From Epiperipatus broadwayi (Eukaryota; Onychophora; Udeonychophora; Euonychophora; Peripatidae): a DNA stretch of 64,000 nt. Positions 42,891 through 54,765 of this stretch are shown here, in pieces (position 1 is the stretch's first letter; every line of letters begins with the position of its first letter). Both the position numbers and the translations under genes were made by a program. The DNA is taken from contig JAQFVV010000055.1 in NCBI GenBank assembly GCA_028023455.1, positions 7,346,030 through 7,410,029 of the forward strand, written 5' to 3'. The notes below the pieces were generated by a model, which had not been told where the DNA came from, did not search any database, and was given only the letters and a program-made list of their open reading frames with translations.

Positions 42891-43269
42891 CTGTTTGATG
42901 TGTTAATACTTTCAGTTGAATGTATTTGGAATATTTAAATAAAAGTTAAATTTTTCTAAAGACATCCAATACTCATATTAGATGATAGAAATAGTCCAAT
43001 ATAAAAATACAACTAGAGCACCATCATCATAAACCTTCAGGAAAGTAGTATATATTCAGTATGGACTCGATACTATATCAAACTTTAGACCATTATAAAG
43101 TATTATGTCTAAGAAAATCATTTAACTTTCTTACATAAATGGAATTCTGAAGGGATCATTCCTAAAGGTTTGCAACTAAAACCTTCAATTCACTCTATAG
43201 AGCAGAGAAAATTATTCAGAGAGCAAGTGAAGCTCTATTATGAGAAAGAATAAATGCTCGATGATTTTC

Positions 43270-44662
43270 TAAGTATCAAACAATGCATTTCATTAATAAT
43301 GTAGAATGTTTTCTAAATAATAAACTTACTGATGAAGACCACATGAGAGTTTCTCAAGCAGTAAGAAAATCATATTAAACACTATATGGAAAAGTAAAAG
43401 AATGCCAAAAGAAGAAACTTGTTAACCTATGTGGGCATATCAAAAATCATAATGTACCAAACAAAGTACCAATTTCATCTGTTAAATATCTCAGTTTTAA
43501 AGATCTAACAGATACTGAAATTTCTGTTCTTGAAAGAGGGTTAAACTTTGCCATAACACCATCTAATATCCCTTTATTAGATATAATGGCAGCTACCAAG
43601 GAAGTCACTCAAAAATTGCTTTTATAAGAAGCAGCAGAATTACATTGGAAAATAAAAAGATCACTTGACAAGCAACAAAAATTGAAGTCAAACATATCCT
43701 ATGGTGAGAGGAAAGCAATTAAATCTCTCAAAGTAGATAAATCTATAATTATTCTCCCTGCTGATAAAGTCAATGTTACAGCTGTAATGGACACCCCTGA
43801 TCATGACAACAAAATACAAGAATTCTTAACAGCAGGCCAATATAGAAAAGTAGCAAAAAATCTGATACCGAGTACGGAAACAAAGTTATAAGTATTATCC
43901 AGAAAGCATCACAGGTACTTCACCGATTCATATAAAAGTAAAATAATATCATATTTCAGCAAAATTCCTCATCTTTATGGTCTCCTAAAATCCATAAGGA
44001 TTATGTTCCATTAAGACCTATTGATAGTTCTAGAGATTCTCCTTGCCAAAATTTGGCAAGATTTCCTCTCAGAGTTGTAATTCCTTTGGCATACAAAACC
44101 CAGTCCTTTGTCAGGGATTTTAGACACTTTATAGACTTAATCAAGAACATGAAAATTGAAAGAACTGACTTACTGGTAATATTTGATGTGTAAAGTTTAT
44201 TCATGAATGTACCACGTAAAGAAGCATTGTCTATTGTAAGGAAAAGATTAAATGGGGATAATAGTTTACAAACCAGACCAGCTCTTCCTATTAATAGTAT
44301 AATGGAACTATTAACATTCTGTTTAAAAACAAACTACTTTCTATATTCTTCCAGAAAAATCAATGAATGCTATGGACTTACCATTGTATCTCCTCATTAG
44401 CAATATTTACATGGAAGAACTTGAAACCTTAGCCATAAAAACTACTCCATATCCACCTAAAGTTTGGTTTCGGTATGTAGATGATATATTTGTTGAATGG
44501 CCACATGGTGAAGCACAGCTACAAACTTTCTGGAAACACATCAACAACATATCCCCTTCAATTAAATTTACAATGGAATCAGAACAAGAACAAAAATTGG
44601 CATTCTTAGATGTTCTTGTGACAAGACTCTGTCATGGCAAAATCAAAACTACAGTTTACTGA
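43270..44662 (+). pseudogene. Penelope-like reverse transcriptase, plus copy
   Basis: LTDEDHMRVSQAV, TDTEISVLERGLNFAI, SYGERKAIKSLKVDKSIIIL and PADKVNVTAVMD, then LLVIFDV-stop-SLF (nonsense codon next to the first catalytic Asp), MNVPRKEALSIVRKRLNGDN, PLYLLISNIYMEELE (degraded PLSP box), VWFRYVDDIFVEWPHG (YVDD catalytic box), and IKFTMESEQEQKLAFLDVLV. Retains more of RT1 than the minus copy but has a stop and at least two frameshifts (near 44340). Inactive. The minus ORF at 44001-44204 is antisense. Confidence 0.9.
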
Positions 44663-45044
44663 AAACCTACACATACAGGAAAATGCTTAGTGTATATTTC
44701 CAATTACATCAGAAACACAAACATGGAGTTATACTATCACTATGAAATGGAGCAAAAAAAGTTTATTCAGAAACCAGTGATTTGAAAAAAGAAAAAATTT
44801 ATTTAGAACAAACTCATATGAAAAATGGTTATCCATCAGCTGTTATTAAGAAAACAACTAAATAGACAACAAAAAAAACTATCAAGAGAAAAGACAAATA
44901 TTGGTATTGTAGTGTTGTAGTGTACCCATACATTCCAAAAATAGCAGACAAATTAAGGAAATCTGCAATCAGTATAACATCAGAACAGCTTTCCAGAGCC
45001 ATAACACACTAAGAAGAATTATAACATCTACAAAGCCTAAACTT

Positions 45045-45260
45045 GAAATTCTGAAAAGAAAAAAAACTGCATCTACAAAACACCATGTGAATGTGGAAGA
45101 AAATATATTGGTGAGACCAGTCATCCCATTGAAAAGTGCTTGCAAGAACATAAACTGATGATTAGAAGAAATAAAACAGATGTATCTCAGGTATCAGACA
45201 TATATGTGCCAATAAACATATCTTCAATTGGGAAAATACAAAAATATTGGGTAAAAATGA
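45045..45260 (+). pseudogene. GIY-YIG endonuclease, plus Penelope copy
   Basis: CIYKTPCECGRKYIGETSHP, then IEKCLQEHKLMIRRNKTDVS, and about 25 residues further ISSIGKIQKYWVKMKGTKKK. Same domain as 39655-39795 and extends further C-terminally. Separated from RT by frameshifts. The minus ORFs at 44969-45344 are antisense shadows. Confidence 0.8.
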
Positions 45261-45324
45261 AAGGTACAAAAAAGAAAATTTAAAGAAGCTGCTCACATGA
45301 AAATGGTAAAAAATCCCATAATCC

Positions 45325-45775
45325 AACCTAGTGTGACTATACATAATGTATGAAAACCACTAATCAACTTTGCTCTTAGGAAAAAGTAGAGATATCAGGA
45401 GGAATTTTCATAGATAAGTATATGAAATTTCTACTGATTGTTGTCTTTGGCAGGATGGCTGTTAGTTAGAGCGTTGCCTTAAAATTCAATAATCAAGAAT
45501 CTAAGGGTCCAGATTCGAATCCTATGCTAGTATTGTCACTGGTCAGGCCAGCAACATATGAAGAAGAGGAGAGAATAATACCTCTCAAAATATTGTGCAT
45601 ATACTAACCTGTTAGATGTGTTAATACTAACAGTTCAATGTATTTGGAATACTTAAATAAAAGTTAAAGTTTACTAAAGACATTCAATACTCATATTAGA
45701 TGATGGAAATAGTCCAATATGCAAGTACAACTAGAACACCATCATCACAAACTTTCAGAAAAGCACTATTACATA
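45325..45775 (+). repeat. 3' pLTR of the plus Penelope copy
   Basis: Direct repeat of 42608-43075. tRNA-like block at 45450-45545 has a small deletion in the A box (GGCTGTTAGTTAGAGC) and B box GATTCGAATCC. HHR-like stretch reads ATGAAGAAGAGG...CCTCTCAAAA, with both halves of the core damaged. Confidence 0.75.
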
Positions 45776-46039
45776 TAGTATATTTTATAAATGGGAAACG
45801 TAATTTTATATACATATCTTCTAAATTTATGTTTAAATATTAAAATCATGTTGAATTTTGCTGTGTGTTTAGTAGAGAAGGCTGACTCAGTTTGTTGGAG
45901 ACTCAATGAATTCCCTGGGATACAGACGATATCAGGTTTGATTGATAGAAACATATCTAGCAAAAAGTTAGTTCATTTTTTTATCATGTCCACTATATGC
46001 TACTACTTGAGACACCAAAGAATTTCTTTAGAAAGCATA

Positions 46040-46300
46040 GTAACCTTAGCATTGTTAAGTGGAGTTGGGCTGGATATATTGCTAGCAAAGATGATAGTAG
46101 ATGGACAGTTGAAATCTTAAACTACATTTCAAGAGATTGTAAAAGACCTAGAAAGGGACCATAAGTGAATTAAATGAATGAAATAAGGAAGTATGCCAGG
46201 GTGATGTGGAGAAGAAAGGCTAGAGATTGGTGAAGATGGATTAAACTTGGAGGGACTTCCATCCTGCAGTAAATTGATAATGGTTGAAAATGACAATGAT
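46040..46300 (+). pseudogene. LINE C-terminal tail, plus strand
   Basis: LSGVGLDILLAK-like (from LKWSWAGHIVRR), RWTVEILN, KRPRKGP, then EIRKYARVMWRRKARD.W.RWIKLGGTSILQ. The ORF 45791-46120 (+) ends in this tail; its N-terminal two thirds are unrecognised. The minus ORF 46129-46368 is antisense. Confidence 0.6.
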
Positions 46301-46729
46301 AATGATATATGGTAAATTATTTTATATTTGGGAACTCCATTTTTAAATGAAGTTAAATCTACAGCCACAGTGTTTGAAAATGCAACAATTCTGCAAATTG
46401 AAAGAGAACAATAGCAGAATTTCTTTCAATTAAGAGTAACTCTTTCAGTTTACTATCATTAACCAGATTGGTTGTTTGGTGCACATAAAAACATTGTGGC
46501 CATTGATTTAACTTACTTTAGAAATGGAATTTCTATTTACAAAATAATTTACCATCTATTTATTCCAAGACTCATCGTCATTGGGAAGATCTTTCTTAGT
46601 AAGAAAAGTTACTATACATTGTTTCTTGACACTATAGCTCTAATGTCCAGCTACTAACTGATACATAAGATCTTGAGTACTAATGAAAGTGGTCATCTTT
46701 TTATTAGAAGTATATCAAACAGTTTACTA
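46301..46729. other. Intergenic, nothing recognised
   Basis: A repeated phrase (AATGGAATTTCTATTTACAAAATAATTTACCAT versus its reverse at 46310) suggests a small inverted repeat at 46310-46350/46515-46560. No gene. Confidence 0.35.
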
Positions 46730-47625
46730 TTATACCTGGATCACATTTTATGCGGATTATTTTAATGCAATTGTGAAGTTATGCAATTCATGTTTCTTCT
46801 TAATATCTTTCATATTTCACTATAGTTATTAGATATCAAGAAATTTAAATTATTAATAACTTATTTTCACTTGAAATTCTTTTTTTTCTAAAATATAACG
46901 TTATATTAGCAGCTAACATGAATATGGCCTGAAGCTGTATTTAGAATATTAGCTTCTATGTAAATAACCTACTTATACTAATAAATAAATAATAATAATA
47001 GATGTATATTTACATATAAAAATATCGCAATAAATATTCAAAAATTTTAAACTTTTAAAACGTATTTTGTTAATTATAACAGAAATAAATAATTTTTTAG
47101 ATTTTTAAAATAAATAATAATGAAGATTTTATTGATTTTATAAACTGAAAATAATCTTTCTAATGATAATCTATAATCTTTTTGTTTTGATTATGATCTC
47201 ATTTTTTTAATATAGAAACAAAAAACCATTAACACAGCTGAAGACTGAAAGCCCTGCTAGTTGTATGTCACCTGACGAATCTGATTTCTTAACAGTTCAC
47301 AAATGAACACATATAGTCAAATAGCTAAATAACCATTAATGATTAAAATATGTTTGAAAAAATGTAAAATTAAATACTGTAGTTAATAAAAAAAGTAAAA
47401 AAAGTTTGTCTTGTATTTTTTTTTTTCAAATATTTGAAATTTTTTATTAGTCTTACTTTATTTTCTTATTTTTTTAATGCAAATTTTAAAGTAATTTTTC
47501 CTTCTTGCTTTGCTTTTATGCGATTTCTAAAAATTACAACCTCCATCCTCCATTTTTCAAGGTAAGTTAAGTCTATTTTTGTGCGATTTCTTTTGTGCGC
47601 ATTTTCTGAGGAACCTATCTACCGC
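46730..47625. mobile_element. MITE-like element, copy 2 (inverted relative to copy 1)
   Basis: Reverse complement of 1024-1925 over nearly the whole length: CCTGGATCACATTTTATGCG at its left end, ATATAACGTTATAT inside, and TTTCTGAGGAACCTATCTAC near the right. The right terminal repeat is lost. No transposase. Confidence 0.7.
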
Positions 47626-48495
47626 ATAACCAATCTCATTGATTGTTACATTTTGAATCATGACTACTGTAAATTTAACAACTTAAAAAGGATGTTCCTA
47701 TTTATAAAATAATTTAGTATCTATATAATTTGTTAAAAACATCAAATTATAGTTCACATATATTGGAACCATAATAATTTGTTAAAAATATTAAATTATA
47801 ATATATATTGTGCCGACTATAGTGTTTGTAGTCACACATATATATATACTAATTATTCAAGTAGTATTAAAAATGCAGAAGTAAACCTGCAGCGAAAGGG
47901 CGGGAAAATTTGGCATAATAATTAGCTAAGATTTTGTTAAAAGGTAAAGGGTGAAATGCAAAGTGAAATTAAGAAAAGTAGGTCACTGATATTTTAAAAA
48001 GAAAAAAAAAGGAAAATTAAACTCATAAAAGGATTAATGTTTAGTTAAATCATAGAAAGTTACAATGACTTTGTTTTACAAAAAAATATAGAAAGAGAAA
48101 GGGGGAAGGGTTGGATAACAAAATCTGTCTCTTTTTCTCTTTAAAATTACTTATATGAAAAAAGAAAAAACAAATAGAAGATATATGAAACTTATTATAG
48201 TTAAAACATTAGATATTGTAAATAAATAAATTTAAATGAAAATTTGAAAAGTATAAAATTTTATGAAAAAAAAAAAGTGAAACTTGTATAAAAATTCCTT
48301 TGTAAATCTGTATAAGATAAAAATATAAAGGTGTGAGAAGATTTGATGTTAATTAGTAACATTCCAGCAAACAATGGTCGGGCAAATCTATAAATAAGGT
48401 GGATCACGATTAGATATATAATTATTTTTTATGTTATCACACTGGGCAAAAAAACTGAGAACATGTGAGACCAGCAGTCATAAATAAAATTATTA
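47626..48495. other. Intergenic, nothing recognised
   Basis: Very AT-rich with A runs; no ORF and no repeat match found. Confidence 0.4.
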
Positions 48496-48665
48496 TTAGT
48501 GTGCGTATGTCTTTGGAGATGCATGGCTAGTGGCCTTAAATGGGCGTTTGCTTGGTCTCTGCCCACCTGATTTTGAACTCACCCAGGGATGAATATCTGT
48601 CACCTTGCCTGCTAAGTCGATTGCCGTTCCTGGCCATACTATGCCTGGAAAAGAAAGAATGAATA
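48496..48665. other. GC-richer island, unassigned
   Basis: Distinctly less AT-rich than its surroundings. Two overlapping 63-codon minus-strand ORFs (48496-48687 and 48536-48727) cover it; one begins with a hydrophobic segment (FIAFGLVFFFLAF). I recognise no domain. It could be a small exon, a SINE or a transposon scrap. Confidence 0.3.
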
Positions 48666-49595
48666 CAACTAAGAAACCTGAAAGCAAGAAAGAAAAAAAC
48701 TAAACCAAATGCAATAAATAACACCAAGAATAACCCATCCAGCCAGAGAGTCTATTACAGGATCAACTGTCTCTGCAAAAGAAGTGGGTTGTGTCTCACA
48801 GGATGGTTTACAGAGCATGTGAGAGAAATCCTAGATAAACAATTTGTTATTTTTATACATGCATGTATTGATTAATTTAGTAGTAGAAAACCAAACTGAG
48901 AATAAATTATAATGTGCAATATTTTTAAATATATAAAAAAAAACTGTTTCTAAAGTAGCTATTTTAAGAAAGGAACAATTACTCTTTTGTCAGAATTTTT
49001 ATTAATTATCCGTTCAGAAGTTTAATTATATGTTTCCATGTGTATAGATTTTTTTTTTTTGTATTTTAGATGTGTAAATTTATTATGTCATTTAACTTGA
49101 TGATTTTTTTTATTTATTCTTTTGTATTAAACATTATTACTGCTAAATTACTTGTCCTTCTTGATTTTCTTTCACCAAGCTAACGAATAATAGTATTAAA
49201 TTAAATTTAGGTTAGTAAAATTGAGTCGGTTAACTTTTAATTTAAATAAAGAAAAGGGGAAAGATATTCTAAAAAAATGGAAACGTAATATAAACAAAAA
49301 GGGGAGAAGGCTGTATACTCATGTACTTGGCTATTATCGGTGGTAACTTTCAAAATTTATAAATATTCCAAGTGCTGGGTGTCTAATAAAGCATTCTCAA
49401 GAATGTTTTTATCCAGCAGCCGAGTGGCGTCTGATCGGAAAATATAATATTGGTGTAATATGTATGTATTATTCTGGAGTTCAGTCAGAAATACAAACTT
49501 GAGAGCTAATTTAGTCTGTATTTGCTTCTTGCTTGAGGTAACAGTAGAAATTAAATATTAAATATAACGAAAACTGTTACAATATATATATATAT
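48666..49595. other. Intergenic, nothing recognised
   Basis: AT-rich sequence with T runs at 49047-49060; no gene. Confidence 0.4.
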
Positions 49596-49712
49596 AACCA
49601 TTGGAAAACAGTTGACACTGAGACAATCCCTATATAGATAACAATGAACAATCTCAAACTGTTGTCAAGGCAACTTCCTTTTAACAATAAAGGTGGAATA
49701 TATATTTATACC
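49596..49712 (+). repeat. Dispersed repeat family G, copy 3
   Basis: GACAATCCC, CAAACTGTTGTCAAGGCAAC and TTTTAACAATAAAGGTGG as in copies 1 and 2. Confidence 0.7.
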
Positions 49713-49784
49713 TTGGAACCACGAATTAAGCTATATTTTATTCCAAACTTCCTTACGAGTTTTGTTGCCAAACATTTATTATAA

Positions 49785-50690
49785 TACATATTTAAATAAG
49801 CATTTATTTTTATATAGCACTGTGTTTACAATTGTATTACATTCAAATATCAGCCTTTCAAGCTAATTGTGCACGTGCTTTGCAAGTGTTAATAATAAAT
49901 GAATATTTTCCCTTCCAATACAAGATATAGTATTTATGCAGGAATAAAATGAATCCACTTATTTCTACAACTCAAATGCTTATACATGAGCAAATCTGAA
50001 GTACTGACAAGGAAAGCATGAGGAGAGACCACTCACGTTAAATTACTATTTACGATGTCTGAATGAATGATGTCGGTGAAATTGTCTAGAATTTACTAAA
50101 CGTCACTCTAACTGAAACTTAATCATATGTAAATAAGCATTTATTTTTATATAGCACTGTGTTTACAATTGTATTACATTCAAATATCAGACTTTCAAGC
50201 TAATTGTGCACACGCTTTGGGAGTGTTAATAATAAATGAATACTATATCTTGTATTGGAAGGGAAAGTATTCATTTATTATTAACACTCGCAAAGCACAT
50301 ACACAATTAGCTTGAAAGGCTGATATTTGAATGTAATACAATTGTAAACACAGTGCTATATAAAAATAAATGCTTATTTACATATGATTAAGTTTCAGTT
50401 AGAGTGACGTTTAGTAAATTCTAGACAATTTCACCGATGTCATTCATTCAGACATCGTAAATAGTAATTTAAAGCGAGTGGTCTGTCCTCACGCTTTCCT
50501 TGCCAATACTTCAGATTTGCTCATATATAAGCATTTGAGTTGTAGGAATAAGTGGATTCATTTTATTCCTGCATAAATACTATATCTTGTATTGGAAGGG
50601 AAAGTATTCATTTATTATTAACACTCGCAAAGCACGTGCACAATTAGCTTGAAAGGCTGATAAGTGAATGTAACATAATACATATTGTTT
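49785..50690. repeat. Inverted tandem repeat family H (337-bp unit)
   Basis: Right half has tandem units starting CTATATCTTGTATTGG at 50243 and 50580, period 337. Left half is the same in reverse (CCAATACAAGATATAG at about 49916). Together a palindrome of about 450-bp arms with its axis near 50242. High similarity of the arms implies recent origin. No hammerhead core or ORF was found in the unit. Confidence 0.8.
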
Positions 50691-51670
50691 ATTGAACTGC
50701 AAATGTACAGTAATTTCAACACACATACATATATATCACAGAAACTTTTTTATATGTTTCACATGCATATAAATTAAGATTATAGTATAAATAAAATTTT
50801 ATAACTAATAATAATACATTTATTATAAATAAACTGGGGCAACATATTTAAATATATTTTGTGAGTATGTGTTACTAATACAGTTACTGAAGTATTAAGA
50901 ATAATAAAGAAAAATTACTGCATTTTTATTTTTAAAATAGAGTAAATAGCAAAATGCCTTTCATAGCTGTAAAATATGCTCTAGGCAATATACTATTTTT
51001 CAATAACCCCCCTTTTTATAGAAACATATTAATGGTTTTATTATTAAGAAATTGGGATCTCTAATTATTTTGATGTTTTTTAAAGAATATCAACTTTTAA
51101 TATTGAAGCAGTCAGATCTGAGTTCGATCCTAGCTTCATGACATCTAGCCATAAGCCCACTTCAAATCCTAGTACTAACCTTAAATCTCTGATGCAATGG
51201 GGCTTTATACGTTCAATCCATGCTAATTCCATAAAGAAAAACTTATTTTATAAATGTGTATTAAACTTGCTTACCTTGGAAATCAATCCAGGAAATTTCA
51301 GTTGTTTGACCATCTTCTCTTATCCAAAAGTTGATTGACCAGGGCTTTGAGACTGATGGGTAAAAATGATGAATCATGTAATTGTTGTCAATAACACAGT
51401 GTGTTAGTCTTTGAAGCAAATGCTGGTTATCATTGTCACCAATTATAATAGAAATAATACAACACTTGTAACATGATCATGATATGTTTGATGTTATGGA
51501 ACACAAAAAAGAGGAAACTTATACCAATTTAATATAAGTCTTCGAGCATCAAATATGGGACAGGAATTACAATATCAGAGTATGCTTTTATAAGTGATAT
51601 TTCAGTTGCTTTATTCTACTCCAGAGCCATCTATTGTAAGCTTGAATAATCAGTATGAGGATCAAGGTAG
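50691..51670. other. Intergenic, no recognisable gene
   Basis: A 66-codon ORF at 51138-51338 (+) has no known domain. GAGTTCGATCC at about 51120 resembles a B box but no A box is found upstream. Confidence 0.35.
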
Positions 51671-51674
51671 AGCT

Positions 51675-51770
51675 TTGGAATATTTGCTTTTTACTGATGA
51701 AAGACATTCCAGAAAACAGTCTGGTGCATATTAATGTTGATTACTGAAGTTACTGGTCTATGTCAGAATA
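51675..51770 (+). repeat. Divergent family B-like hammerhead relic
   Basis: ACTGATGAAAGACATTCCAG, then AAAACAGTCTGG: CTGATGA intact, GAAAA in place of GAAAC, GTC present, minimal stem III AC/GT. Resembles the 7.77-kb subfamily. The rest of the element is unrecognisable. Confidence 0.45.
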
Positions 51771-52145
51771 AGAATAGTAAATACCTGCTTCTTCCCTGTA
51801 AAGTTTAGCACAATGGTTGAAAGGTGGAATTAAATCTGAAGACTCCAATTCTCAGCTGAATAAGTGAATGGAACTATTAAATACCCAATCTGCTATTTAA
51901 AATATCTGATTATTTATATGATATTGGGACAGTTTATCATGTAATTATATAACAATTCCTAAAAGCAAAGCAGAGAATGTCACAGTTATTTTATTAACAC
52001 AAATCGGTAGAGTTCATAATAATATAAAATATCGTATCTGTGTAACTTTAAAATGAGTCCAGTTGTTGGTTAATACCTGATTAGTTAGGAAGCAGCATCC
52101 TGAATTGCAGAATTGTTTACTTTTTGACAATGTTTAATGCATCTA
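51771..52145. other. Intergenic, nothing recognised
   Basis: No gene or repeat seen. Confidence 0.35.
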
Positions 52146-52149
52146 AAAT

Positions 52150-52295
52150 GATTTTTTTACAACCCATTATTGACAGTTTCAATTGCCCCAGTAATCTTCT
52201 TCAGGACTTCTACTTATAAGAAGAGATCTGGGACAATTGAAACCATCAATAGTGGGTTTTAAAAAAGCATGGTAAAAAGTAATAAAGAACATAGA
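52150..52295. repeat. Palindromic family F, copy 3
   Basis: AACCCATTATTGACAGTTTC faces GAAACCATCAATAGTGGGTTT; AATTGCCCCAGTAATCTTCTTCAG faces a shortened partner. The plus arm lost its CTGAAGA core; the minus arm has CTGAAGAAGATTACTGGGGC and then AATTGAAACTG. Confidence 0.6.
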
Positions 52296-52535
52296 TGATA
52301 TTAATATTATATGGATTTGGCAATGCAAAAAGAAAAGTAAAGTTATAATATATCTAAAACTGTAAGGTTAATTTTTGAATAGAGTTTATAACCAAGTAAA
52401 ATTACTTTTTTTGCATATTCATTATTAAACATTACTTTTCAAACAACTAATCTAATGAAAATATTTTTAAAAAATGAATGTATCACATAAAAATTAGAAA
52501 ATGTTTACAAGCGGATTTAATTAGAAATATATGAG

Positions 52536-53400
52536 GAAGGATCCAAAAATAACTGGAACCATTCTCTAATATGCATGCCTGTTATAGTATATGCTTCTGC
52601 TGCTACATCCTCTTGCAGTGATCTTCTGCCTCAATCTTCCAAATGATGTCACCACTTAACACATTTTTATAAAGAACATTTTGCATATTTGTCGATTTTC
52701 GTAATGGCTGAAAAGTTGGAACAATGTGAAATTCTGTTTATTTTAGGGAAAATAGCAGGGAAACGGTTGTAATGTTTAAAATAGATTACATCTAGCTGAC
52801 ATCACAAAAACACAAGTTCATGAGTGGTTTAATGGAAGTGTCAAATTTATCATGTTCCTAAAAAGCATGGCGAGTGAAGTCCAATGTCAAAACGATACTG
52901 ATTTTTTTTTACATGAACATCATTTTTCTCTCAAAATTAGTTTGTAATGGTTAAGTTTTTTATCTAAAAGTTCTGAAACATTTACACGATGTGGTAAAAT
53001 GTAAATTTTCCATTTTGTGGCAAAGTGAGAGGTGCAAGTTTCATCCCGACAAAGTTGCGGTTCACAAACCTTGAGTGTAAAACACTTTTTAATTAAAATC
53101 ATCATGACCAGCTTATCCATCAGCATATTTTCTCAATCTTGCTTTGCACAATTTTTTTTATTCACTCAAATAAAAAAATGTCTCCAATTTTTTTTTTTGC
53201 GGACTTAGAAATGATGGAAAAAAATGGCACTGCCATTAAAAGGCATCACTTCACAATTGTTTCCAGACTATTTTAGATTGGTGTGTTGCATCAAATGGAT
53301 AGTAATTTGAAAGAGATTAAATTTATAACACTTAAAATAAATAAATAAATTTTTATTATAAAATTCTGGTTACTTTTGGCTACTGCATCATATATATATA
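52536..53400 (+). pseudogene. mariner-like transposon relic
   Basis: Outer ends GGATCCAAAAATAACTGGAA and TTCTGGTTACTTTTGGCTAC are inverted relatives. Internally, frames give MAEKLEQCEILFIL near 52704 and TQVHEWFNGSVKF near 52810, which fits the mariner N-terminal pattern (..VHEWF.RF). Further pieces near 53270-53330 fall where the C-terminal end would be. The catalytic DD(D/E) region is not recognisable. The minus ORF at 52920-53126 is unexplained and may be a nested insertion. Confidence 0.5.
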
Positions 53401-54375
53401 TATAATATTTTTTAAAGTGTAAGTTTAGATACATAGAAAAACATATTTTTAATATTGTACCTAAATTTTATTTTTATAATTATATTATTTATCAAATTAA
53501 TGAAATTCTAGTATAATGTAGCCAATATTGATAGAATTGCTGAAACTTAAACTTCAGTATTTTCTTATTTTTTAATTACACCACCTATAGACAAAAATGA
53601 AAACTGATATATAAAATCCTTAACATTAAAATGAAATTTTAATGCGAAATTGTGCTAAAGCTATTCAGCTTTTGATTGACAGAATTCCATAGTGTAGTAA
53701 TAATACTATGAGGGGACATTTGGTGATACAGAAGTATCAAGATACCAAATTAAGGTACTTTCTGAAAAAAGGTTAATGTTTTAAGGTTATACATTTTAAC
53801 TAAATAATCATATAGTGTAATGGTCAGAATTAGTATGCCATGCTAACTAGTTGCACAATTCAACCACCACATTTGAAGAGCAGCACAACAGGTGTGTTTA
53901 GGGCCTGCAGTGCTATGTTTGAACCTAGTAGATCGATTCCACAATATATTACTATGGAACAACTTACCTTCCATCACAATAGTAAACATCTTTTAGGCCA
54001 CAGGGATCAGGGAGATACAAGAGGCTCTAACTAACTAAACCTACAATTATTATGATTACTTTACTCATGTGTAACATTTATACATGTAACTTATTATCAA
54101 GGTGAGATATCCTGGCTATAAGACATTAAAGAACAGACATACAGATGCAGATATAACTAAAATACTATATATTTAATATTAAAATAAAGTTTGGTTACAT
54201 GCTTTGAGTTTGATAATTTCTGAGACTCATAATACAAAATAAAATTACATTAATTTTATCTGGTCTTTTGGATAAAATCATAAATATTTTTAAACACATG
54301 TCAATTTCATTTTTTTTTTTTTGAAGTTTTATTATTCTTACATCTTCTCTTTTAATTTTCTTTGCATCTTTCTTC
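53401..54375. other. Intergenic, no recognisable gene
   Basis: 53820-54040 is less AT-rich with a 64-codon ORF (53840-54034) and TAGTGTAATGGTCAGAA, which weakly resembles a tRNA A box. It could be an old SINE, but no B box is found at the right spacing. Confidence 0.35.
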
Positions 54376-54379
54376 ATAT

Positions 54380-54765
54380 ATATTAAACTCTTCTATGCTC
54401 TCACCATATACACCTTAATGCAACTTTTATATATAATTATTCCTTTATTTTCCTTATAGTTTCGAATATCCTGCAGTCTTCATCAGAGCTCTTTTTAACC
54501 CTCACCTTACTCTACTTTTATATATAATTACTCCTTTATTTTCTTTACAGTTTTGAATGTCTTGCAGTCTTCATCAGAGCTCTTTCTAACCTTAAAAAGA
54601 GCTCTGATGAAGACTGCAGGACAGTCAAAACTATAAGAAAATAAAGTCTGATGAAGATTGCAGGACAGTCAAAGCTGTAAGAAAAATAAATGAGTAATTA
54701 TATATATATATAAGTTGCATTAAGGTGTATACAAAGAGAGAATAGAAGAATTTTATATATATGTC
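54380..54765. repeat. Palindromic family E, larger copy
   Basis: Outer arms AAACTCTTCTATGCTCTC...ACACCTTAATGCAACTT and AAGTTGCATTAAGGTGTATAC face each other. Inside, two tandem half-units on each side contain CTTCATCAGAGCTC and GAGCTCTGATGAAG. On the plus strand CTGATGA 54604-54610 + A + GACTG/CAGTC hairpin, but GAAA reads AAAA. Confidence 0.7.

Larger units (their letters stand above)
42600..45775 (+). mobile_element. Penelope-like element, plus-strand copy
   Basis: pLTR (42608-43075), RT (about 43300-44662), GIY-YIG EN (45045-45250) and second pLTR (45325-45775). Shares the same sequence as the minus copy, so the pair forms an inverted repeat of about 6.6 kb with its axis near 42595. Both pLTRs begin CCTAGTGTGACTATACATAA. 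Confidence 0.85.

Noticed and set aside
43330-43365. CTGATGAAGACC...GTTTC as a hammerhead
   Set aside because: It lies in Penelope RT coding sequence (LTDEDHMRVS) and no stem II/GAAA arrangement follows.
45155-45185. CTGATGATTAGAAGAAA as a hammerhead
   Set aside because: Coding for KLMIRR of the GIY-YIG endonuclease; no hairpin between CTGATGA and GAA.
50030-50110. CTGAATGAATGATG...GTGAAATTGTC in family H as a hammerhead
   Set aside because: An extra base in the core and no complementary stem I; other copies do not improve it.
52920-53126. 68-codon Cys-containing ORF as a zinc-finger gene
   Set aside because: Lies inside a mariner-like relic, has no CxxC pairs in zinc-finger spacing and no upstream exon signal.
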